Assembly (NCBI GenBank): GCA_015061915.1
Contig: SUVR01000004.1
Coordinates: 144,883-208,882 of the forward strand
Source of the DNA: Lentisphaerota bacterium
GTDB taxonomy: Bacteria > Verrucomicrobiota > Lentisphaeria > Victivallales > UBA1829
DNA: 64,000 nt
Direction of reading: 5' to 3'
Of the stretch, positions 1 through 7,940 are shown one piece after another (the stretch's first letter is position 1; each line of letters opens with the position of its first letter). Under the pieces are notes generated by a model. It ran no database searches, was not told the DNA's origin, and worked only from the letters and a program-made list of their open reading frames with translations. The translations under genes and the position numbers were made by a program.

Positions 1-1
1 G

Positions 2-349
2 AACAACCGCTTTGGCTGGGATACCACCTACCGCCCGTTCCGAGTGGCGGTCCTGACGCAAAAAGGTCCCATCATCAACACCATCGCCTTCAGCGGTGTC
101 CGTGCCGGACAGGACGACGTCCGTTACGCAACGCTTATGTATCAGTTGGCGGATGAATGTTTCAAAACCGGCAAGCCTGAATGTATTATCGCTGCCAGAA
201 AGGCAATCGCCTGGTTCAGAGGACAGCCCATGCCTACCGGTACGCCGGGGATCAGTATGTCTATGGATATTGACCTGTATGACTACCGTGAAAAAGTAAC
301 ATATCACATCATTTCCCTGATGAAAGTCCTCGGAAAAACCATTGAATAA
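2..349 (+). CDS. C-terminal fragment of unknown protein (possibly glycoside-hydrolase-like)
   Basis: The frame is open from the left edge of the window, so this is the last ~115 residues of a longer protein. An internal GTG at 44 is not a convincing start because the reading frame continues upstream with sensible residues (NNRFGWDTTYRPF). The fragment has a helical segment GVRAGQDDVRYATLMYQL that resembles the C-terminal helical part of DUF4091-like glycoside-hydrolase proteins, but this is a weak resemblance. It ends 24 bp before the TPR protein and probably shares its transcript. I do not recognise a specific function. Confidence 0.6.
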   Translation, partial: NNRFGWDTTYRPFRVAVLTQKGPIINTIAFSGVRAGQDDVRYATLMYQLADECFKTGKPECIIAARKAIAWFRGQPMPTGTPGISMSMDIDLYDYREKVTYHIISLMKVLGKTIE

Positions 350-373
350 CGGAAAGAGAAAGGATATACGATC

Positions 374-1798
374 ATGAAACATAAATTTCTTCTGACAATG
401 ACTCTCCTTTCCGCCCTCAGCATCTCTGCTGTTGCCGGGGAATATGAAAACTACATCAAAGAAGCGGAAGGTGCATCTCTGGAAAAACGCATTGAACTCT
501 GGCTGAAAGCTGCCGATTCCACTGCGGACAACACAAAGAAATTGACCATGTACCGTCAGGCGTATGAACTGGCGAAACGGATCAATGACGAAAAAAGCAT
601 CCTTTATCTGGCGGATACGATCTATAAATTCCCCGGAGTGCCCGAAGCAGAAAAACAGGAAGCACGCTACCAGTTTCTGGTTGTCGCCCGCAACAGCGCC
701 CGCAGGACGCTGAACTACGAAGGGCGTTTCTCAAGATTACGGATCGTTATGGATGGCGTTACCCCGCAGGATTATAAAGATTTTCTGAAGACCCCCGGCA
801 TTACGCCGGAACGGGAAAAGAAAATCTCACTCATGCTGGCATCCATTCTTCATGATTACAATCTCTGGTATCAGGAAATCGAATTGCGCAAGAAATTGCT
901 GGAACGGACGGACCTGACTTCCACGGAACGGCAGGACCAGTATCTGATCCTTTCCAGTGTTTATCTTTCTATGAACAACATGGCGGATTCTGTGAAAAGT
1001 CTCCGGTCGCTGCTGGCAATCAAGTCCCTGACGCCGGATCGCCGGATCCGCACACTGATCATTCTCGGCGATACCTTCCGCAAGGGGTATGGCTGGTATT
1101 ACTATCCCAACGCAGAGCAGTACAAGGAAATGTCAGACAGCTACAAAGCTGCCATGGATCTTTCCGCCAAGCGCCGCAGAGGGGGGTATTATAATCAGGC
1201 ATTGCTCAAGATGATCGAAGGTGCCCACTTTCTGGAAAAATCCGCAGATGTCGTGAAACTGTGCAACCGCTATATCAACAATAACAAACTGGTTGACGGC
1301 AGCACCTGGAAAAAAGCGAAAACGCTGGAGGGGACCCATCTGCTCAAGTTGAACCGTTATCCCGAAGCGATTGCCATCTTTGAAGACCTTTACAAGTATA
1401 AACACGACCTGGCGAACACCTGTATGTCCCTCGGTCAGAGCTATTATCTCAACGATGACTTTTCCATGGCACTCGGTATGTATGATGAAGCGATCGTAGA
1501 GCTGGGTATGGACGATAGCGCCCGGCCGAGACAGTGCAAAAACTGGTGCAACACGCTGCGCGGTCTGCTGGGCAAGAAAGCCCGGCTGGATGCGGCTTAT
1601 GTTGCCCGTGCCAAGCGTTTGAATGCAGAAGCCAAGGCCGCCGGAAAAGCTCCGGTTGTAAAAGTCAACACCCCGGACTCCCTGAATCCGTTTGCCAATC
1701 AGAAAGTCCCGAAAAAGAAACCCAAAACGATGGAAGATCTGATGAAGTCTTCTGATGACGGTCCGGACCTGCTTGGCGGCGGCTTGAATCTGGATTAA
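374..1798 (+). CDS. Exported TPR-repeat protein
   Basis: A 474-residue protein with an N-terminal signal peptide (MKHKFLLTMTLLSALSISAVAG, cleavage expected after AVAG), so it should be periplasmic. The rest is almost entirely paired amphipathic helices with TPR-like spacing, for example around residues 150-400 (LNRYPEAIAIFEDLYKYK, CMSLGQSYYLNDDFSMALGMYDEAI). The C-terminus is Lys/Pro-rich and low in complexity. TPR proteins of this type are scaffolds; no catalytic residues are visible. It lies 9 bp upstream of cysteine synthase with an AAAAGG ribosome site between them, so the two are probably co-transcribed, although a functional link is not obvious. Confidence 0.8.
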   Translation: MKHKFLLTMTLLSALSISAVAGEYENYIKEAEGASLEKRIELWLKAADSTADNTKKLTMYRQAYELAKRINDEKSILYLADTIYKFPGVPEAEKQEARYQFLVVARNSARRTLNYEGRFSRLRIVMDGVTPQDYKDFLKTPGITPEREKKISLMLASILHDYNLWYQEIELRKKLLERTDLTSTERQDQYLILSSVYLSMNNMADSVKSLRSLLAIKSLTPDRRIRTLIILGDTFRKGYGWYYYPNAEQYKEMSDSYKAAMDLSAKRRRGGYYNQALLKMIEGAHFLEKSADVVKLCNRYINNNKLVDGSTWKKAKTLEGTHLLKLNRYPEAIAIFEDLYKYKHDLANTCMSLGQSYYLNDDFSMALGMYDEAIVELGMDDSARPRQCKNWCNTLRGLLGKKARLDAAYVARAKRLNAEAKAAGKAPVVKVNTPDSLNPFANQKVPKKKPKTMEDLMKSSDDGPDLLGGGLNLD

Positions 1799-1807
1799 AA
1801 GGTTACT

Positions 1808-2731
1808 ATGGAAAAGATCAAAAATTCCATTCTGGAGACGGTTGGCTCAACGCCGTTGGTCCGGATCAATCAGCTCAATACCGGGAAAGCAGAAATTCTG
1901 GTCAAAGTAGAATCCCGCAACCCCGGCGGAAGTGTGAAAGACCGTGTTGGTATCGCCATGGTGGAGGATGCGGAAAAGCGCGGCTTGATCAAGCCCGGTG
2001 CCTGCATTGTGGAGCCGACCAGCGGCAATACAGGAATCGGTCTGGCGGTCGCTGCTGCAGTAAAAGGCTATAAGTTGATTCTGACCATGCCGGATACCAT
2101 GAGTATTGAACGGCGCAAACTTCTGGCTGCTTTCGGCGCAAAGATCGAATTGACTCCCGGTGCGGAAGGAATGAGCGGCGCCATTGCCAGAGCAAAAGAG
2201 ATCCTGGCGGAAAATCCCGGTTCGTGGATGCCCCAGCAGTTTGAAAATCCGGCAAATCCAGCCGCCCATTACGCTGCTACCGGTCCGGAGATCTGGGACG
2301 ATTGCGGCGGCAGGATCGACCTCTTTGTAGCCGGTGTCGGAACTGGTGGAACGCTCTCCGGCGTGGCAAAATATCTGAAAGAAAAAGATCCGGCGGTGCA
2401 GGTCGTTGCGGTGGAGCCGGCGGATTCCCCGCTTCTTTCCGGAGGTACTGCCGGTCCGCATAAATTGCAGGGGATCGGGGCGAATTTTATTCCTGCCACT
2501 CTGGATCGTTCCTGCGTGGACCGGGTCATCCCTGTGACGGATCAGGATGCGGGGGAAACCGCCCGTGCCTGTGCTGCCCGGGAAGGGATTTTGATCGGGA
2601 TCTCCGGCGGAGCTGCGCTCTATGCTGCACTGACCCTTTCCGCAGAGCCGGAAAATACCGGAAAGCGGATCGTTGTGTTGCTGCCGGACAGCGGTGAGCG
2701 CTATCTCTCCAGTTGGCTTTTTGCCGAGTGA
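1808..2731 (+). CDS. cysK: Cysteine synthase (O-acetylserine sulfhydrylase)
   Basis: PLP-dependent fold-type II enzyme that makes L-cysteine from O-acetylserine and sulfide in the cytoplasm. The PLP lysine is K44 in NPGGSVKDR, the substrate loop is PTSGNTG (residues 70-76), the phosphate-binding loop is GVGTGGTLSG, and the C-terminal DSGERYLS (294-301) is characteristic of CysK/CysM. At 307 residues it has the normal family length. The start ATG follows AAAAGGTTACT. The gene is convergent with zwf, only 3 bp apart, with no obvious terminator between them. CysK versus CysM cannot be settled by eye; the PTSGNTG loop and length fit CysK. Confidence 0.95.
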   Translation: MEKIKNSILETVGSTPLVRINQLNTGKAEILVKVESRNPGGSVKDRVGIAMVEDAEKRGLIKPGACIVEPTSGNTGIGLAVAAAVKGYKLILTMPDTMSIERRKLLAAFGAKIELTPGAEGMSGAIARAKEILAENPGSWMPQQFENPANPAAHYAATGPEIWDDCGGRIDLFVAGVGTGGTLSGVAKYLKEKDPAVQVVAVEPADSPLLSGGTAGPHKLQGIGANFIPATLDRSCVDRVIPVTDQDAGETARACAAREGILIGISGGAALYAALTLSAEPENTGKRIVVLLPDSGERYLSSWLFAE

Positions 2732-2734
2732 ATC

Positions 2735-4111
2735 TCAACGGAAAAACGGTACTGCCGGACCGGTTGAACCAGCCTCATAAATGACCGGATCGCCCTTCAT
2801 ATTCTGCACCGGATCCAGCAGTTGCCACGCTGCCCGGATGGAATCGGAGCGGATAAACAGCATCCGGTCATCCAGCATGGTATCCAAGAGCAGCCGTTCG
2901 TAGGCATCCGGCATATTTTCACCGGAAAGGCTGGCATAGTTAAAATTCATATCCAAAGCACCCATACAGAGTTTGGGGCCGGGGTGTTTCGCCTGAATCG
3001 TCAAGCTCAAACCTTCCTGCGGCTGAATGGAAAATACCAAACGGTTTTGAACCAGCGCCTCTGCCGGAATTCCGGGAAAGATGGAGTCATCCTGACGGCG
3101 GAAACGGACTTCGATTTCTGTTCGTTTTTCAGCGAGTTTCTTACCGCAGGAAAGGTAAAACGGCACCCCGCGCCACCGCTCGTTATCAACAGCAAGGCGG
3201 GCAGCAAAATAAGTTTCCGTCTTTGATTCCGGATCCACTCCGGGTTCTTCCCGGTAACCGGCGTATTGTCCGAAAATGACATCTTCCTTTTTCAGGGGAA
3301 GAATCGCCCGGATGAGCTTTGTTTTTTCGTCATGGAGGGCATCAGCAGTAAATGCTCCGGGCTTTTCCATCGCCACGAGTGACATCAGTTCCAACATATG
3401 ATTCTGAAACATATCCCGCACGATTCCGGTCCGGTCAAAATATTTTGCCCGGTTTTCCACGCCCAGCGTTTCGCTGACGGAGATACGGACCGACTCAATA
3501 TTTTCCCGATTCCAGAGCGGCTCAAAGATCCGGTTGGCAAAACGGAAGAAAAAGAGGTTCTGGACCGTTTCCTTACCCAGATAGTGATCGATCCGGAAGA
3601 TCTGTTCCTCCCGCAGGATCCGGTGCAGACGGTTGTCAAAAGCGGTGGCACTGGCAAGGTCACTGCCGAAGGGCTTTTCCAATACGACCCGGGTATGTTC
3701 TGTGATGATACCATCACTGCTTAAAACATCCAGCAAGTCCATATAAATATCCGATGGCAAAGAAAGGTAAAAGACATTTTCCGATGGCAAAGGACAGGCT
3801 TCTTTCAGCGACTCAAGATGACCTCGCAAGGCAGTGCGGACGGCAGGTTCAAAGCTGTCGCCGCAGATGGTATCGATCCGGGCCAGAAAATCCGATGGAT
3901 AAAGACCGGAGAGATCTTTGGCAGTCCGGGCGCAGGCAATGATCCGCGAACGTTCATGCAGGAGTCCGCTCCTGTGAAGCTGATACAGCGCAGGAAAGAG
4001 TTTCCGCTGCGCCAGATCCCCGTTCGCCCCGAATACGACCAGCCGGACCGGCAACGGCATAACTTCCATACAAAAACCGCCACGCCAGCGGAATGTTTCC
4101 TGTCCCTCCAT
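2735..4111 (-). CDS. zwf: Glucose-6-phosphate 1-dehydrogenase
   Basis: Oxidises glucose-6-phosphate with NAD(P)+, the first step of the oxidative pentose phosphate pathway. The nucleotide-binding segment VVFGANGDLAQRKLFPALY is near residues 25-43, EKPFG near 145-149 and the active-site motif RIDHYLGKE near 173-181 (the His and Lys are catalytic and substrate ligands). Length (458 residues) is slightly short for the family (480-510). The stop of the upstream zinc-ribbon gene overlaps the ATG by one base (TGATG). A TTG three bases earlier and an ATG 15 codons in (MEVMPLPV), preceded by GGCGG, are alternative starts; the latter would better match the usual N-terminus. Confidence 0.93.
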   Translation of the reverse strand: MEGQETFRWRGGFCMEVMPLPVRLVVFGANGDLAQRKLFPALYQLHRSGLLHERSRIIACARTAKDLSGLYPSDFLARIDTICGDSFEPAVRTALRGHLESLKEACPLPSENVFYLSLPSDIYMDLLDVLSSDGIITEHTRVVLEKPFGSDLASATAFDNRLHRILREEQIFRIDHYLGKETVQNLFFFRFANRIFEPLWNRENIESVRISVSETLGVENRAKYFDRTGIVRDMFQNHMLELMSLVAMEKPGAFTADALHDEKTKLIRAILPLKKEDVIFGQYAGYREEPGVDPESKTETYFAARLAVDNERWRGVPFYLSCGKKLAEKRTEIEVRFRRQDDSIFPGIPAEALVQNRLVFSIQPQEGLSLTIQAKHPGPKLCMGALDMNFNYASLSGENMPDAYERLLLDTMLDDRMLFIRSDSIRAAWQLLDPVQNMKGDPVIYEAGSTGPAVPFFR

Positions 4112-4488
4112 CAAAGCAGTTCCCGCTTTTCGTATTGAGGGCAGTCATCCATGGGACCGACATCCCTGTCGTGCAGGGAGCAATAGATCCGAAAGGCATT
4201 CATGACCCGGTGCTTACAGTCACGGCAGAAACGGCGTTCCGTTTGTTCAAAGGGGTTGGCGATTTTTTCGGTGTCGTCGCCGCCAAGCAATGCTGCCAGA
4301 GCATTGGTCTTCGGTGCAGCAGGCTCTGCGGTTGCGGCTGATACTTCTTTGATCTCTTCCACCAGCACACCGCAGGATGCACACTTGAGGACCTCACCGA
4401 CTTTGGTCCAGCCATCCATTACCGATTCTTTCTTCAAAAAGGAACTGTTCCCGCAGTGGGGACAATCCCAGGAATCACCGACTTTCAT
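4111..4488 (-). CDS. Zinc-ribbon protein of unknown function
   Basis: A 125-residue protein with two cysteine clusters. The N-terminal ribbon uses C9/C12 (CPHC) and C36/C39 (CASC). A C-terminal cluster uses C88/C91 (CRDC), C103 and C116. The middle (residues 48-75) is Ala/Pro-rich and probably a flexible linker. A good AAGGAG ribosome site precedes the ATG. It is translationally coupled to zwf by TGATG. Such double zinc-ribbon proteins may bind nucleic acid or another protein; nothing more specific is visible. Confidence 0.75.
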   Translation of the reverse strand: MKVGDSWDCPHCGNSSFLKKESVMDGWTKVGEVLKCASCGVLVEEIKEVSAATAEPAAPKTNALAALLGGDDTEKIANPFEQTERRFCRDCKHRVMNAFRIYCSLHDRDVGPMDDCPQYEKRELL

Positions 4489-4656
4489 TGCTGATCTACT
4501 CCTTCATCGAGACTTGTTTCTTGCTCCTTACAAGGTAGCACAGACCGCTGAAAAATCAAGAGGGATCTTTGTTTCAGACCTGTTTTTTAAGGCTTTTGTT
4601 TGACGCCCGGTTCCTTTATGTCGCCGGGGAAACGTTCCCCGGTGATCCGGACGGGT

Positions 4657-4714
4657 CTGTTTTTGACGGGCGACCAATCGCATGATGGGGGTAAGGGGGA
4701 GCCGTCAAAAACAG
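4657..4714. repeat. 13-bp perfect inverted repeat
   Basis: CTGTTTTTGACGG at 4657-4669 is followed at 4702-4714 by its exact reverse complement CCGTCAAAAACAG. It is preceded by a second small palindrome (CCGGGGAAACGTTCCCCGG near 4624-4642) and followed directly by the first CACCCC-AAA-GGGGTG hairpin (4715-4729). It could fold as a long-looped hairpin or mark the edge of a mobile repeat element. Confidence 0.7.
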
Positions 4715-4761
4715 CACCCCAAAGGGGTGTTTTAATTGTGCCGCTCAACTGTGCTTCGCTT

Positions 4762-5075
4762 GTTTGCGGCACGGGGGTTTTGTTTCACCCCAGAGGGGTG
4801 TTTATTGTGCTGCTTCCGCCGTCGCTGAAGCTATGGCGGGACAAGCAGCTTCGCAAGCTCGTTTGCGGCACGGGGGTTTTTGTTTCACCCCAGAGGGGTG
4901 TTTATTGTGCCGCTTCCGCCGTCGCTGAAGCTATGGCGGGACAAGCAGCTTCGCAAGCTCGTTTGCGGCACGGGTTTTTTGTTTCACCCCAGAGGGGTGT
5001 TTTAATTGTGCTGCTTCCGCCGTCGCTGAAGCTATGGCGGGACAAGCAGCTTCGCAAGCTCGTTTGCGGCACGGG
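4762..5075. repeat. Tandem repeat, ~100-bp unit, three copies plus a partial
   Basis: Units begin with GTTTGCGGCACGGG at 4762, 4861, 4961 and (partial) 5062, giving periods of 99, 100 and 101 bp. Each full unit contains a CACCCCAGAGGGGTG hairpin (4786-4800, 4886-4900, 4985-4999) followed by a T-rich stretch, then CTTCCGCCGTCGCTGAAGC and an imperfect palindrome GAAGCTATGGCGGGACAAGC...GCTTC. A degenerate half unit lies upstream at 4715-4760. Copies are nearly identical, which implies recent duplication or conversion. The core TCGCTGAAGCTATGGCGGG resembles the element just after tRNA-Val at 43441-43470. Confidence 0.85.
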
Positions 5076-5264
5076 GGGATTTATTCGGACAATCCGGACG
5101 GAAAGCACTTCCCGGTATCCCCGGTATCCCCATAATAAATCAGCACTCCGGGCAGGTCCGCCATCGTGAAAAATTATTTTTTCGCAAACAGAGGATTGCG
5201 GACTTGATTTTTTGGAATGAGAGCGTATTTTACCAGAAAAAACAGTAATAGAGAAAGAGATCGT

Positions 5265-5801
5265 ATGAAAAAATTTTCATTACGCCGCTTATATTTCAAG
5301 GTAATGCAGCAGGAGGGAACGCCGGAAAGCGTTGGCAGAGGCATTGCCATCGGGCTTTTTATCGGCTTTATTCTGCCGATCGGAACACAGACATTCCCAG
5401 CCCTGTTTCTTGCTTTTCTTTTCAAGGCAAACAAAGCGCTGACCTGGCTGTTCACCTGCGTTTCCAATCCGGCATCGATCTTTATTCTGTATCCGATCCA
5501 ATGTTATACGGGCAGTCTGCTGATTTTGCGCCCGATGAGTTTTGCCGATCTGAACGATAAATTCGGTGCGATCGTGCAGGCAGAAGGCATAAAGGAAGTG
5601 GCACTTGCATTCTGGAATCTGGGCAGTGAGATCATGATCACCTTTTTTGTCGGCGGTCTGTTCTACGGCACGATCCTTGCCATTTCCGGCTACTGGCTCG
5701 GCTCCCGTCTGGTACGCCTTTACCGGGCACGGAAAGAAAAGAAACGCCAGGAACGGCGTCTCAACGCATCCGGGCGACAGGGAGCTGGACCTTCAATCTG
5801 A
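5265..5801 (+). CDS. DUF2062 membrane protein
   Basis: A 178-residue inner-membrane protein. The start at 5265 (MKKFSLRRLYFKVM) is chosen because GAGAAAGAGA precedes it; an earlier in-frame ATG at 5217 lacks a ribosome site. The DUF2062 signature is clear: the sequence around GTPESVGRGIAIGLFIGF, then GTQTFPALFLAFLFKANK, then VSNPASIFILYPIQ, with hydrophobic segments at about residues 30-50, 60-75 and 125-150 and a basic C-terminus. The family has no firmly known biochemical role. Its last 41 bp overlap the converging TRIC-type gene. Confidence 0.85.
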   Translation: MKKFSLRRLYFKVMQQEGTPESVGRGIAIGLFIGFILPIGTQTFPALFLAFLFKANKALTWLFTCVSNPASIFILYPIQCYTGSLLILRPMSFADLNDKFGAIVQAEGIKEVALAFWNLGSEIMITFFVGGLFYGTILAISGYWLGSRLVRLYRARKEKKRQERRLNASGRQGAGPSI

Positions 5802-6378
5802 TAGCAGCGATGCGTATTCCGGAGACAAAGATCATCACGGGAATGAACCGGAAAAACAGGGGAAACGCAGTCCATTTTGTCAGGATATAAAACAGGATCC
5901 CGCCCAACAGAGATGCCGTTGCATAAAAATCACTGGTCAGGATCACGGGAATCTTTCTTGCCATAATATCCCGGATCACGCCCCCGCCGACGGCAGTAAA
6001 GACCCCGGTCAGGATGATCCCGATAAATTCCAGCCCGAACTCCGCACCTTTTGCGGCACCCAGCGCCGTAAAAACGCCCAAACCGACCGCATCCAGCAGC
6101 ATAATGAGGCGTCGTTCCGCCTGAAAAAATCTTGCATAAAAGAAAACGATCAGCCCCACAATAATACAGGAAATGAGGTAGGTTTCATCCTGGAGCGCAG
6201 CAACCGGCTGGGCTCCGATAATGGTATCCCGCATCATACCGCCCCCGACGCCCACGGTACAGGCGAACACGACCACCCCCAGCAGATCCAATTTCAACCG
6301 GACCCCACGGACTGCTCCGGTAATGGCAAAAATCACCGTTCCGAGCAAGTCAAAAAGGTACATGATCTGCTGTTCCAC
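5761..6378 (-). CDS. TRIC/UPF0126-family membrane channel
   Basis: A 205-residue protein with about seven membrane segments built from two related halves, each carrying a glycine-rich signature: VGGGMMRDTIIG (about residues 44-55) and VGGGVIRDIMARK (about 127-139). This is the TRIC (trimeric intracellular cation) channel family, UPF0126/YadS type in bacteria. Prokaryotic TRIC proteins conduct cations; the physiological role here is not known. It is the last gene of the nrdR-led run, 18 bp after the DUF3089 gene, and its 3' end overlaps the converging DUF2062 gene. Confidence 0.88.
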   Translation of the reverse strand: MEQQIMYLFDLLGTVIFAITGAVRGVRLKLDLLGVVVFACTVGVGGGMMRDTIIGAQPVAALQDETYLISCIIVGLIVFFYARFFQAERRLIMLLDAVGLGVFTALGAAKGAEFGLEFIGIILTGVFTAVGGGVIRDIMARKIPVILTSDFYATASLLGGILFYILTKWTAFPLFFRFIPVMIFVSGIRIAAIRLKVQLPVARMR

Positions 6379-6396
6379 AATGTTTCCTTTCGTTTT

Positions 6397-7398
6397 TTAT
6401 TGTGCAGTCTCATAAAGAGAGCGCCAGTTTTTCACGCGAAGCAGCACATTATTTACCAGGGACTCATAGAAAAAATAAAGGTCGTTCATATGATAAACGC
6501 CTTTTCCCAAAGCGGTTTCCTTCGTCCATTTTGATTCGGGCAGATCCACGATCAGTGCACCTTTTTCCGGATCGATCACAGCACCGCAGTAATTCGGAAA
6601 ACGTTCCAGCTTTCCGGTCTTATAGTCATAGAACACAGCACCGGGGTTCTCGCCGGCAGAGGCAGGAGTGGCATCCGTTTTCCAGTTCAGGGGATTGATG
6701 CAATAGGTTCCCTTCCCCGTAAAAACAGAATTTTTGCAGTCTTTGCTCTGGGTATTCCATGAGATCACAACGCCGACATCGCCAGCCTCTTTTGCGAAAG
6801 GCAGTTTTGCACCGGCGGCATTTTTTTTGAACGGCATACCGATCAGATATGCGGCAACGAAACCGTGATCCGGCATAATGTTTCCATTCATCAGCAGGAC
6901 CATTGCCAGATCCATAGCCCCCTGACTGTGTCCGAGGAGGATGTAAGGACGGCCGTGGTTCAAGTGGGTCAGATAATAATGGAAAGCCTCAATGGCATCC
7001 GCCACACCGGTAGCGCTGGAATCTGCCATTGCAGGTGGGGTTTTGATCTCATCTTCTGACGTCAGAGGTCCCTGCAACTCCTTCATACAGCGGTAAAATT
7101 CAAGCTGACGGACATAGGGACAGTAGAGGTTCGCCACATTTTTGAAACCGGAAAGCTGTGCCTGAACAAAGGGAATGACTTTTGCTTTGGTCTTTTCATC
7201 CCATTGCATCAGCGGGGTGTTTTTATCCGCCACCAGAGTCGGATAAATGTAAAAAACATCGAATCCTTTGTCCGCTTTTGCTGCAGGAGTGTAAATTGCC
7301 CAGTTTGCCGGATTGGTATAATCAATGGGCGGCAGAGGTGCGGCGGCGTTCAGGAGAAACGCACCGATCAGTAAAACGGAACACAGGATTTTTTTCAT
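6397..7398 (-). CDS. Exported DUF3089 alpha/beta-hydrolase
   Basis: A 333-residue protein with a signal peptide (MKKILCSVLLIGAFLLNAAA). The nucleophile elbow is GHSQG (156-160, Ser158), preceded by YILL as in alpha/beta-hydrolases. FDVFYIYPT near residue 46 and AIEAFHYYL before the elbow match the DUF3089 family, annotated as lysophospholipase or esterase-like enzymes of unknown substrate. The protein is probably periplasmic. It sits 5 bp after hpt in the minus-strand run, so co-expression with purine salvage is by position only. Confidence 0.85.
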   Translation of the reverse strand: MKKILCSVLLIGAFLLNAAAPLPPIDYTNPANWAIYTPAAKADKGFDVFYIYPTLVADKNTPLMQWDEKTKAKVIPFVQAQLSGFKNVANLYCPYVRQLEFYRCMKELQGPLTSEDEIKTPPAMADSSATGVADAIEAFHYYLTHLNHGRPYILLGHSQGAMDLAMVLLMNGNIMPDHGFVAAYLIGMPFKKNAAGAKLPFAKEAGDVGVVISWNTQSKDCKNSVFTGKGTYCINPLNWKTDATPASAGENPGAVFYDYKTGKLERFPNYCGAVIDPEKGALIVDLPESKWTKETALGKGVYHMNDLYFFYESLVNNVLLRVKNWRSLYETAQ

Positions 7399-7403
7399 AG
7401 CTT

Positions 7404-7931
7404 TTATTCTTCCTCCACGACCCGGATATCCGGGAGATTGCGGTATTTTTCATAGGAATCAAGACCATAGCCGATCACATAAAGATCGGGGACCGTGAAG
7501 CCGGACCAGTCTGCCTCCAGTTTCCGTGCGGGTTTGGAGGGATCCAGTTCCTTGGTCAGCAGCACACAGGTCCGGACGGAAAGGGCGCCTTTGGTGTAGA
7601 AATATTCGGTCATTTCCTTCAGTGTCCTGCCGGTATCCAGGATGTCATCGACCAGCAGCAGATGTCTTCCTTCGACCGGCAGTTTGAGGGAACTGCGCTG
7701 TGTCAGTTTTCCGCTGGAAGCATCGTTTTCATAGGAAGCCGCTGCAAGGGAATCGATGAAAAGGTCATCTTTTTCGATTGCTCTTGCGAGGTCTGCGGCA
7801 AAGATCATCGCTCCATTCATCATTGGGATCACAGTCAACGGTTGATCTTTGTAAAATTCCGTCAGGCTGAAACCGAGTTGATCCACCCGTTCTGCGATTT
7901 GTTTTCGCGTAAAAAGGATGCGCTGTTTCAT
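7404..7931 (-). CDS. hpt: Hypoxanthine phosphoribosyltransferase
   Basis: Purine-salvage enzyme that makes IMP/GMP from hypoxanthine/guanine and PRPP in the cytoplasm. The PRPP-binding motif LLLVDDILDTGRTL (residues 91-104) is intact, and the N-terminal MMNGAMIFAADLAR (37-50) matches the family. At 175 residues the length is typical. It lies 9 bp after the ATP-cone protein and 5 bp before the DUF3089 gene. Its product IMP is the substrate of the guaB product encoded elsewhere in this window. Confidence 0.93.
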   Translation of the reverse strand: MKQRILFTRKQIAERVDQLGFSLTEFYKDQPLTVIPMMNGAMIFAADLARAIEKDDLFIDSLAAASYENDASSGKLTQRSSLKLPVEGRHLLLVDDILDTGRTLKEMTEYFYTKGALSVRTCVLLTKELDPSKPARKLEADWSGFTVPDLYVIGYGLDSYEKYRNLPDIRVVEEE

Positions 7932-7940
7932 TATATTTCC

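Larger units (their letters stand above)
4489..5264. other. Long intergenic region holding tandem repeats and inverted repeats
   Basis: About 780 bp separate two divergently transcribed genes. The first ~150 bp show no recognisable feature. From 4657 the region contains inverted repeats, a CACCCC/GGGGTG hairpin occurring four times, and about three copies of a ~100-bp tandem repeat (separate entries). Frames open across it encode only the repeat and do not look like a protein. The last ~100 bp carry the ribosome site of the DUF2062 gene. Confidence 0.7.

Noticed and set aside
4762..5075. CRISPR array
   Set aside because: The unit is ~100 bp with no distinct spacers; neighbouring copies are alike along their whole length and there are no cas genes.
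4600..5169. A 189-residue open frame across the tandem-repeat region
   Set aside because: It encodes the repeat unit three times (LPPSLKLWRDKQLRKL-like), has no ribosome site and follows the DNA repeat period, so it is a by-product of the repeat.
5647..6534. A 295-residue plus-strand open frame over the TRIC-type gene
   Set aside because: The minus strand encodes a recognisable membrane channel here; the plus frame has no homologous motif and no ribosome site.
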